A stretch of DNA of 64,000 bases, from contig OX578276.1 of NCBI GenBank assembly GCA_951217055.1, positions 61,007,307 through 61,071,306 on the forward strand, in the 5' to 3' direction. This document shows, piece after piece, positions 36,073 through 46,500 of the stretch. The stretch comes from Gerris lacustris (Eukaryota; Arthropoda; Insecta; Hemiptera; Gerridae). How positions within the stretch are numbered: the first letter of the stretch is position 1; each line of letters starts with the position of its first letter. Made by a program: the position numbers and the translations under genes. The notes under the pieces were generated by a model. That model saw only the letters and a list, made by a program, of their open reading frames with translations. It did no database searches and was not told the DNA's origin.

Positions 36073-37616
36073 TTCCATCTAACATCTTTTTTATTTTACT
36101 TTCTAGTTAGTTTTTCTTTTTTTATACAGACTTTTTATTTTTATTATTCTTATAATAACTAAGTTTTAGTAGTTCCTTCTTTTTTTAAATTAATCTTTGA
36201 ATCTCCCCCTCCCCCACCTCACCATTCATTCCATTTATTATTATTTTAATTTTTGGCAAATTAATGTTAATATTAAGTAAAAGCCAATTGTGTTACATTG
36301 ATTCAAAGTAAAAATCAGAGCTTTACCATGTCTTATGTGATATTTTGATAGGTCTTTATTTTGTAAGAATAAATCCAATAGAGATTAGTTTTCTCATTGT
36401 GATTAAGTGGTCTTTTTTTTACATAAGTTATTTAGGTTAATTCTCTGTAATTATTTTTGGGCATAATTTATTTATTTTCTTTGTCCAGTGGTTTGTTATA
36501 AGCCTCAGACTTCGAGTATAGATCATATTTAAAGATCACAAATATGTTTCTTTGAATAATGTGTTAGTAAATAAAATTGAATGAAGAATTATTGATTTGG
36601 ATAAAACGTCTTTAATAAGTAAAGGAATGTTACCAACTACTTATTTTAATGTTATTATTTTCTTTTTAGCATGGAACATTTTTAAAAAATATATATGCTA
36701 ACTTATCTTATAAAAATGTAGAAGCCAACACCTCCTTAAATCTCAATTACACATTAAATAACTGATGTTATAGAACTTTATTGTACGTCTATTGATGTCT
36801 AAGCTATATTTAATATTTTTATGTAACCCTATTTACTATATACCTGACTCTTCCTGAATGTACCTACCTTTACTGTTTACCGAATTGATTATTAAAAAAT
36901 ATTTTACTGCTAGTTTTCATACAATATGTTACTTTATTTCAGAGATTTTATATTTAAAAATAACATTAATCAAGTACTATAATATCTGTTGTTATAAACT
37001 GTTAAATATAATATCGATCAATTTATAAATTTTAACCTTCTTAATATGTGTAGTGGGTACTTAATCTTTTCGTACTCTTATAAATATTAAATCTTTGTAT
37101 TAACTTTTCAAAATAATAATAATTGTCAGTATTAAAAACTAAGGATGTTATCTATTTTAATTCTTAGTACCTGTTATCTATTTTTTTGGGTTATGATTTT
37201 AAATCATACATAAATACATAGTAATAAATACATGAGTAAAGAATAATTTTTGTTGTGACTGATATTATTTGTTAAGTAAAGTTTTTTTGTTTTTTTCTTT
37301 CACACAGTCCGTTTGTATTACTTCTTTGATTTGATAATAATAGATTTTTAGTTAATTTGCCGAGAATATTTTCTTTATCCCCAAAAGACTGTTATATTAA
37401 GTTATTACAGAGTAAAAGGATCAGCCTCTTCTCATTGAAACAGCCACTAGTATTTGGTGTTTAATAATAATCTGTGGTACAACAGCCTGTAGATGGCTTG
37501 GGTCTGCCTAGTCAATCAGGGCTTATTCAACTATATTTAGTGGATGACACAGGGTCAATCACCGCATAATTGGCTTTATCCTACTTGCATTAGCTAATTA
37601 TATATTTAAAGCAAGT
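36073..37616 (+). other. GEMIN5 3' UTR and downstream flank
   Basis: AT-rich sequence after the GEMIN5 stop with several candidate AATAAA signals, for example 36368-36373 and 36570-36575. At about 37470-37580 there is a repeat reading GTACAACAGCCTGTAGATGG then CTTGGGTCTGCC. Related blocks occur at about 45355-45470 and 22290-22330, so it is a dispersed SINE-like sequence. Confidence 0.45.
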
Positions 37617-37752
37617 ATAAGAAAAGATAAAAAAAAATTATAACCAAAAAATCCCTATCCTGTCTAACCCAACCTAGGGAGAGTAAAACGGGATTGTGTA
37701 AGACTTAAGTAAAACATTTTTTTATGTGTTAATATTATTAGCAAATTATGAA
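37617..37752. repeat. About 135-bp direct repeat, second copy at 39437-39577
   Basis: The segment ATAAGAAAAGAT ... CAACCTAGGGAG ... GGGATTGTGTAAGACTTA ... GTGTTAATATTATTAG is repeated 1.82 kb downstream with about 90% identity by eye. The second copy begins at the right edge of the element at 39004-39436. Confidence 0.75.
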
Positions 37753-37803
37753 TTATTTGTTTTTTAATTAATGTTTATATCATAATCACTGGAAATCAAA
37801 CCT

Positions 37804-37855
37804 GGAAGTTCCTTCGCCTTGAAGTTGGACATCCAACTTCAAGGCAGGAACTTCC
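37804..37855. repeat. Short near-perfect hairpin
   Basis: Arms of 24-26 bases pair around a 2-base centre (GCCTTGAAGTTGGA-CA-TCCAACTTCAAGGC), extended by GGAAGTTCCT on the outside with a 2-base bulge on one arm. The loop is too short for a usual pre-miRNA, so it is more likely a chance or repeat-derived palindrome. Confidence 0.8.
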
Positions 37856-38019
37856 TGCATGACAAGTGTATATGGTAGCAATGAGCTACCAGGGACCCCC
37901 ATTGATGGTGTTTGAACTGGTTATACAGACACACAAATACTCAAAAGAAATATTAAATTTAACTAAATTTTATTGATAGTAAATTCAGTTGATATTCTCT
38001 AAATAGTCAACTAAAAGTA

Positions 38020-39703
38020 GGGGAAAATTGCCCTAAACGGGCTAGCAGGGCTTGTAGCGATACTAGTGCTGCTAGGGCACAGGAGAAGGGCTAAGTTGGA
38101 TCCCAGCCACCATTCTCAGTTTATCGCTTGTCACAAGCTATTGTACTTCAGGATTAGTGAGTTTTAAAGTTTTTAGTCAAGAATTTTTCTAGCATCAGTC
38201 TTTTTTGTGCTTCACAAAAACTCTCATTGGTCTTGTTCTTCTGAGGATGCAATTCCGGTAAGTATTGTATTTTGTTGTATGGTTTTTAACGAACATTTTA
38301 GTGTGTAAAACTATTGCTAGTGAGTTTCAGTTCAGACCTCAGCCATGCCCAAAACGGGACAGAGTTTTGTTGTATCCAGTTTTACCCGACCTCCGTATGA
38401 AGATGGAAAATAAGCATGCTTCTGCAACGCTCTCCATCTTGAACCAAAATCTGGAGAAGGCTGGATACAGTGCTCGAGTTGCCAAGGTTGGGCTCACGAA
38501 GCTTGCACCAGAGTGGATGAAGATTATTTTTTTATGTCATTTTGCTCTATGTGGAAATAGACAGGTCTACCTTGGAGCTTTTGTTTGTAGATAAAGTTAT
38601 TTTTATTTTGTTCTTAAAAATGTAACTTTAGCTTCTAAAATTAATCATAAATTCCGGTGAAGATTATTTTTTAAATCATTCTAAGTTTTTCTAATGTTCC
38701 ATGTTTATTTGTTGTTCCTATTAATTTTGTTGTTTATATTAATGTTGCTCCGATTGGGCCTATTGTAAAATGGTTTAATTTACCTACACGTTGTTCCATA
38801 TTTCAAATAAAAATATAGTGTTACGTGATGTTCATTTATTTACCCAAATCTTTTATACCAAAAGTGTGTATAAAAACACAACCAAAGTGTAAGTAGATAG
38901 GTGTACAATTTTTTTTTAAACAGTAAAGCTATTTTAAGTTTACATTCATTTCATTATTTTTAACAAAAACTGGGTAGTTTTTTTATTTTTAAAAAATTAT
39001 ATACAGTAGAACCTCGATAAGAAGTGTCCCAAGGGGATTAGGGAAAGAGTCTTGTTATCGAGGTGCTCTTTTGGTTAAGGGTCACGTTATCTAGGTTATT
39101 TTGGCTATCAGTCGCTTATAGAGGTTGACTTCTCAAACGGAAGGAGGTGGGGCGGGGTTTTCAAGCCTACTTGAAAAAAAGCCTCGACCCATTCCTATAT
39201 AGAGTCGTGTTATTGAGGTTGACTTCTCAAAACGACTTGTTATAGAGGTTCTGAGTTACGTTGTGAATTAGAAAAAATCCGTGTTATTGAGGTTGTTAGG
39301 ATAATAATTGTCGCTTTATAGAGGTTAATTTAACATTATGTGTTATGGCAATCTCAAAGGGATCTGAAAATTGCACTGAGGTAATTGTAATTGAGGTTGT
39401 CGTGTTATTGAGGGTCGTGTAAGCGAGGTTCTACTGCATAAGAAAAGATAAAAAAAAAAAAAAAATTATTACCAAAAAATCCCTACTCCACATTACCCAA
39501 CCTAGGGAGGGTTAAACGGGATTGTGTAAGACTTACGAAAAACATTTTTATGTGTTAATATTATTAGTAAATTATGATTTTTTTTTTTTTTTTTTTCATG
39601 TTGCTTTAATAAGTGCTTTATCCAATGGCGTTTAATTTTCTCCATTTTTATTACACACAATTAAAAAAAAACACTAGCTATCCTGTATTAGGGTACTTTC
39701 CCC
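38020..39703. mobile_element. TIR element with TA duplication and an unrecognised ORF
   Basis: The ends are GGGGAAAATTGCCCTAA and its inverted counterpart (GGGGAAAGTACCCTAA read inward), each bordered by TA (38018-38019 and 39704-39705). The interior contains a plus-strand open frame (useful part about 38326-38594) with KRDRVLLYPVLPDLRMK and LEKAGYSARVAKVGLTKL, which I do not recognise. It is preceded by an ATG and a GTAAGT donor at about 38248. Another TIR element (39004-39436) is nested inside. The TA duplication suggests the Tc1/mariner-pogo group, but no transposase domain is visible. Confidence 0.6.
39004..39436. mobile_element. MITE with iterated TTAT-GAGGTT motifs
   Basis: Starts CAGTAGAACCTCGATAAG after TA and ends with the inverted GCGAGGTTCTACTG. 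The interior repeats TTAT(A/C/T)(G/T)AGGT about eight times at irregular spacing, as if the terminal motif had been amplified. A 3' half copy with TA at its end is at 53231-53426 in a BUB1 intron. The terminus resembles pogo/Tigger elements. Confidence 0.7.
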
Positions 39704-39705
39704 TA

Positions 39706-41515
39706 CTTAGTATTTAATTTTTACCAGTATTTGTAACAAATTTAGCCAACTTAAATATACACCAAGGTCTATTATATGCATAAAACAAAATATACCATAA
39801 TTTCACCATGTAAACCTTACCTTAAAACATCCGATCCCCTTAAGTACTAAATTTATATCTTGATTCGAGTTCCTGGCATAAAATGAGGCATTTTCAAATT
39901 TTCTTTCAAATTGGATCAAGAATAGTAATATGGATGGATCATTTTATAATAACAGCGTTTTCTAACTTGTAGACAACCCTTTACAAAATTATAGGTAATT
40001 TTAAAAACAGTGCCAAGTAGATTAAATTTTTTGTTTCTCTTCACTACCTCAATGGTACTACCATACTAGATATGGTATAGCAAAGTTTTCAAATTTTAAT
40101 ATTCACTAACTTCGATGGCCTTTTTCTCGGAAACTATATGATGTAAAAAAGTATTTCCCTTTTTAAAATTTTACCAATTCTAACATTTTTTGCCCAAAAA
40201 GTAAAGAATATAAGTAAAAGAATTATGACTGCAAAGTTCTCGATAAGAATAGTACAACATTTTTAATAGTAGTTGTCCATTTTATCTATCAAACTTGCTA
40301 ATCCAGACCTGCTAGTTCCGACATCTGAGTAATCTAGGCAAACCTTAACTAATTGGTACCAGGGGCTGTTTGGATTTCTGAATTGTTCAGATTATAAGGG
40401 TGTCTGCTTTTATTGTCTATTAACATTCATTCTGATATAAGAAATACCGGGTATTTCTGATAAAAAAAAAAAGAAGAGATTTAGTATGATTATGAATAAC
40501 TTAGAAGGAACACTGATATAGGGTGGCTGGTGTTAAAGAGTGTATTTCTGGAAACACAATCCTATACGACTGTGAATGGGAGAGGGTTTTAAGAAACGCA
40601 GCAGCGACTCAACAGTCACAAGAAATTTGAAGTTGGTAGAGTATAATGTATCAACTTTCTTCCTCAAAAGTTGTTTGGAATTTTGGGGTTCTAGGTTCTA
40701 CTGTATTTAGTTCACCTAAATTATCGTTAAATGAGTAGCATTAGTTGCTCATGCATAGGTTGTTTTCCAGGAAATTAGTCTCCACATAACAAGATGCAGC
40801 ATCAGTGACATGTTGCATTTGGTCCTTTATGTTAAACAGATCACTTCATTTGTTGAAGTTGCCGAAATTATTTAGCATAAAAGTTTCATTCAAAATAGTG
40901 GCAGATATCAAATAAATTCAGTCACGCAAATTTCAGCTCAATCTGAACAATTTTATATTATTAATGAATTTTTGAAATATTTGCTGACTCAGCAAAATGG
41001 GTTAAGGCAAGTAAATAGAAGAGCCGAGTGTAAAAACTCACTACCACTCATGCAACCTGTCCTTTGACTTCTGTGTGAAAACCGCTAACAAGGGGAGTAC
41101 CTTTTCTTATGCCCACTTCCCCGCTCACAGCCAAGGAAGAGGTTTGAATGTGAACCAGGTTTAAGTGTCGGGAAGGCCTATTGCACTAGGATTTATAAGG
41201 GTCAGTTAGGAAAGGAAACATTTATATTTATAGAATAAGGACATGTAAAATCCCGGGGGAGGTTATACGCATAAGTAAGGTGAACGCAATGAGTCGGTGC
41301 ATGCCAGAGTTCAACAATATCTTGATGTGATGACAGCCTAGCCTATTCTCTTATATCTATTAGATACACTGCAACTCTTTTAGAAGGTTCATAGTACCTT
41401 GGACAACAACTAGAAAGCGCCAACTGTCATTTTAAAAACAGTCCTCCTAACAAGGAAAAAAAAAAAATGCATATCAGAGCTTTCGGGCCCAGAGGCACTT
41501 TTTTGGAGATTTCTG

Positions 41516-41546
<31 letters not shown>

Positions 41547-42390
41547 CAGTGCCTACCAAATGTTATCTTATTTAGTTAACCAACTATTTCTTAAAAAATG
41601 TATTATGAATGAGAGAAATTGCTTGCATAAGAGTCAGCAAAACATTTTCATGTAACTGTCGTTTTTTGGTAACGCTTTTTGAGTTTATGTGCCAAAGTAA
41701 AGACATAAAAATGACAAAAAATTCGAGCGTGCAGATTTTTGTGTTTGTATATTAGGAATTAAATCGAACATATGTTGTGCACGAAGAAAGGAAGTACTTT
41801 TCAGCCAGTTACCGCCCAAGGTGAAGATGTAGCCCCTACAATGGCGAGCTTGCAGGGGGGGGGGGGGGGGGGGAGGCTCTGTCTACAACCCTCTAGAGTA
41901 TATAATACTATATGACTACGAACTATCTCCTGCAACTGCCTATCTTCCTGGTGGCAGTGCAACGCTTTTTGGTAACGTCAAAAACTCCCTACTGTTGGAT
42001 GTGGTATGAATTATCTTAAAAAATAATATAAAAATAAGCAATAAAGAACTATAATTAATATAAATATTTATATACAATAAGAATTACAATCTGTTTGTAC
42101 AAAAGCTATATGGTTCATCCATTCTCCTAAAAATATTCTTATAGAAATACATTTATTCACTTTGATAAATAACAAATATAAAAAAATACACATAAACATG
42201 TATTCAAGGATTTTGAGAATTTAATGATAGAAAGGAACACTTTTTTTTACAGTAGATCTGATAGTAAAAAAAGTAGTAGTAGTAGTCTTTTGATTAGTTA
42301 ATAACAGCCAATTTATCGTAGGACTTAAGTCTTTATTACTTGCCTTTTAACCTACAGTAAACCCTTATAATTAAATTTAAAGAGGCCATC
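39706..42390. other. Intergenic region between GEMIN5 and BUB1, mostly unassigned
   Basis: AT-rich sequence with no supported coding region. Around 40890-41010 a block ending TTTGCTGACTCAGCAA has relatives at about 61740-61945. Homopolymers occur at 41518-41543 (A) and 41857-41872 (G). Confidence 0.5.
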
Positions 42391-42483
42391 ATTTTGGCTG
42401 TTTTTTATTACTAACTAATCCCAGTAAGGGATAATGTACACTCATTTTACACATTACACTAAAAGGATTAATGATCAGTTGAC
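42391..42483. repeat. About 93-bp direct repeat, second copy at 43259-43351
   Basis: Both copies contain ATTTTGGCTGTT, AACTAATCCCAGTAAGGGAT and AATGTACAC, and end AAAGGATTAATGATC. The offset is 868 bp. The second copy abuts the TA microsatellite at 43358. Confidence 0.85.
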
Positions 42484-43354
42484 TTGAAAGGATGGGGAGA
42501 ATGATCTGTAGATTGGAAATAAGGGGAAGATTAACAATCAGTTTACTGACAACAAGTATTAAAAGTGGCCAAAACCAGTCCATTAAAGATACATCAAAGA
42601 CATGATGTCCTAAAGAGACTGATGTCTTAATTAGATAATGACTACTGAAATCTGCCCTATAATAAAGCTAGTCCATATTAGCGTCACTTATTAAGGTTTA
42701 AAAACAAGCAGAGAAAGTTTACTATACAACTTTTGTACAGTAGCTCAACAAACTATATAATCCTTTGAGTAGGAAAATAAATTAAAATTGAATTCAGAAA
42801 AAAAGTACTATTCAAGCAACTAATATTGTGATTATTAATAATTATATTAAATTGTAAATTAATTATTGTATTAAATATAAAAATCCTGTATAAAGTTAAA
42901 TTAAGCTAATAGTTAATTTGATATGTGTTCTTGAAAACTATAATTAATCCGTAAAATGCCAATGTAAAGTTAAATAATAACAGGATGACAAAAAAAATGA
43001 AAACAATAGTAAATATAAATACGCTTTTAAAATTAAGATACATTTTAAAATAATAATTATAATAATAATAAAACTCATCATAAAGTCAAATTAATGAAAT
43101 TATTAGTAATAAAACAAGTATTAAAGTCAATAATTTTAAAAAATATTATGTCTTATTATGAGTTGAGTTACAATTTAAAAATTTCTGAAGAAGAGAACAG
43201 TTAAATGAAAGTTTAAAAATACCTAAAATAAAAACCTATGTATGTTAAATAGGCTAACATTTTGGCTGTTTGTTATAACCAACTAATCCCAGTAAGGGAT
43301 AATGTACACTTATTTTAAACATTACACTTAAAGGATTAATGATCCATGTGTATG

Positions 43355-43357
<3 letters not shown>

Positions 43358-43449
<92 letters not shown>

Positions 43450-43460
43450 TATATGTATAT
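43358..43460. repeat. (TA)n microsatellite
   Basis: About 100 bp of nearly pure TA just downstream of the BUB1 stop codon (43530, minus strand), so possibly within its 3' UTR. Confidence 0.95.
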
Positions 43461-43529
43461 TATTTATCATGAATGATCTTAATAGCTGAACAGCACACTT
43501 CATATCTACTCCAAATATAAATATTCACA

Positions 43530-46500
43530 TTAATTTCCATGAAGGATATTTGCAAATGTACTGAATGAATTCCTGATTGCAAACACGTCATTGGCATCAT
43601 ATACCTCTTTCAAAGTTCTCTTCATATCCATTAAATCTGGCAGACTATTGCTTGATTCAATATTTAAGAGTGAATTAAATAGAGGGTTCCAAAGTGCTTG
43701 ATGAATCCTGGAAAATAAATAGATAGAAAGAGCTAAGTATTAAGAATTGTGATGTTGTTAAAAGTTAACTTTTTCATAACCAAGATTAGAATTCTCAGAC
43801 AAGGACTCAATCAAAAGTAAACTTATATTATTAAGTGAAGCAGGATTTTTTTATATTGAATGTTAACACAATAGCAGCAAAGAATACTTAAAAAATAGAT
43901 GCCGTCAATTGATAAGTATAAATGTATTTTAGTACGTCAATGTTCTTACTTGATATCGTATTGGGTATGTCAGGGTTACAAAGCAACAACTTACAGAAAT
44001 TTAGACTTCAGTAAGTGATTGAAAGAACCATAACAGGAAGATACACTTGGAAAGTATGATTTTTTACCCACCTAAAATATCTGAGATTTTCACTTAAGAG
44101 CCCAGGATTAGAGGCCTAGTAGTAGTAGTTAGACGGGTAGGAGAACCACTTGTTCGAACCTAGCAATAAGGCAACATTAGACCCATTTTACTAACCCCAT
44201 GGTGGAGAGTTCCAGCCACTTCCCACTTTATACCTAAACGTTGTACCACCAAAGCGGGTATAGTGTGGTTATTAGTGAGCTAATTACATTAAAGCATCAT
44301 GGCACGGAATCAAACCCACGACCTTGATTCACCTCGACTCATTGATTGCTGGGTGAGTGCCTAGAGCACCTCGGCCATGCTGGCTCCCTTAGAGACCTAA
44401 CAATCTACTTATATGAGGTCACAACTTTCTCCTCATCAAAGGTACTCATGACCTCACCTCCTACACAAAACGTAATAAGACCTACAATAGCCACCCTAAT
44501 AAGCTGCAGGCAGAGTTCCAAGTTAACACTTGATTAAGGGCGGCTTTCACACTGCACGTGAGACCGAGCGTTTTCATATTCACATTGCCTGTGAGACAGA
44601 CGTTGATCGGCTGATTATCTACCAGTCCGCATACAACTGTTTACAATGCGTTTTCTTTTTCTGCTTAGCTAACAAAAATGCTCAAAACAAATCGCCCGGA
44701 TCGGCTCGGTCTCGCTAGGCGTTTAATGTGAATAGCCTCATGCTGATACATGTGTTTGTTTCTCAAGCGGAATCGGTCTTGCACGCAGTGTGAAAGCCGC
44801 CTAATACTCTTAGTAGTGACGTCTTATGCCCCCATCCTCAGCAGCATACATGTGCACTGAAATACTCTCTAAGCAGCAGCAGCAGACTATAATTTTTAAA
44901 ATTAGGTTAACTCATACTGTTTGCTCCCATGACGCAGTCAACTCAACAATCAGTACCACCAAACTGGACAGACAGTCACAGTTCCTCAGAGAGAAAGTTT
45001 TTATCACTTCATTCGCAAAAGGTTGAGAAGTGCTAGTAATAATACATAAATTAAAAAAAAAAAAATAAATAATAATACCTAGGAAGGTGTCTTGACAGAA
45101 CATACGTATCTTTCTTTTTAACAACTTTCATGTAATCACCCACAATAATACAATACATGGTACCAGCCAGGCCATACAAATCCGTCTAAAAATGAGAAGA
45201 AGAACAAGTTCAATAACTACTAAATAAAAATATTTGTCCCCCACAGTTAAATAATCAATATAAAAAATATATACATTGTGATGTCTTCCGAATCTCTCAA
45301 AAGAGTAACTAAATCCAATGAAGTTTGTTAGTACCAAACAACAAAAAATAACCTGTGGTGTTCCACTCTGAGGTGGCTTGGGCCTGCCTAATGGCTAATT
45401 TAACTATAGGTAGTGATGGATGACAGAAGGTCTGCAATTTGCTCAATCAGCCATATCAAATGTGGCATTTACAACTGGACAGACACCACTTCACTTAAAT
45501 AGCAAACCTTTTATATATTAATGCTAAGTGAACACAGAACTTAGGTCCTCTAGCACGAGTCAAACAACTAACCCAAAATTCCTGGGTGTTATTTGGTAGT
45601 TTATCACTTTTATGAGAGTAACACAATTTATTATCATTAGGAAATACCTGATAAGTCCAAGGCCTATTTTCTTTCATTTCATTACACTGGAACCCATCAG
45701 TGGTTACAACATAATTGAATTCACATCCTTTAGGCATCAACCTCATATCAATAGCACGACCAAAATCTATCAATTGAATGAAGGGACCTGATGGATTTAA
45801 AGAAGGTCTGTAAAAATAAAATAATTAAAACATGTGAATAATTATTACAACTAAAACGTATCTTTTTATTTTTCGAGGTGACAAATAAGGGTAAAAGTAA
45901 AAGGGGTAAAAATGCATTGTGGAAGATAGTTCTTGCTTAGTCTTGCAAAACACAGTAAATGTGTAATGGAGAGATATTTAACTAAATGATTGACACAAGA
46001 GGTAAAAAATATACTTAGCCAATAAACATTCATGCACTGTGTATTTTTTAAAGCTATTTGAATTGAAATTTCAATGCTAATAATAATAAAATCATATAAT
46101 CAATTAATAAGTGAATTGAATATATATACTTACAAGGCATGTACAACAAAATTATCTGGTTTGATGTCACCATGAATTATATTACAATGTGAGTGCAAAT
46201 AGTGAACTGCACTGATAACTTCAATACAGAAGAGCAACCAAATAGCTGTATCAGGTTTCTAAAACAATACATAATACTCATTAATTTCTGCCAATATATT
46301 TACCAGCAAAATGAATTTGAATGTAACTAAAGTATAAAAGAATCCAAAACTAATTTTAATACTTACAGAAGGAGAAAGTTTATACAGATTGATAACATTT
46401 AAAAGAGTTCCATATTTAGCATAATCTGATATAAATATGTTTCCATTTTGAAAGAAAAAAGCCTTTGATATGTCAGAGAAATAGAGTAACTGAAAATTAG

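Noticed and set aside
37804..37855. Pre-miRNA
   Set aside because: The two-base loop and lack of a longer hairpin do not fit Drosha/Dicer substrates; kept only as a palindrome.
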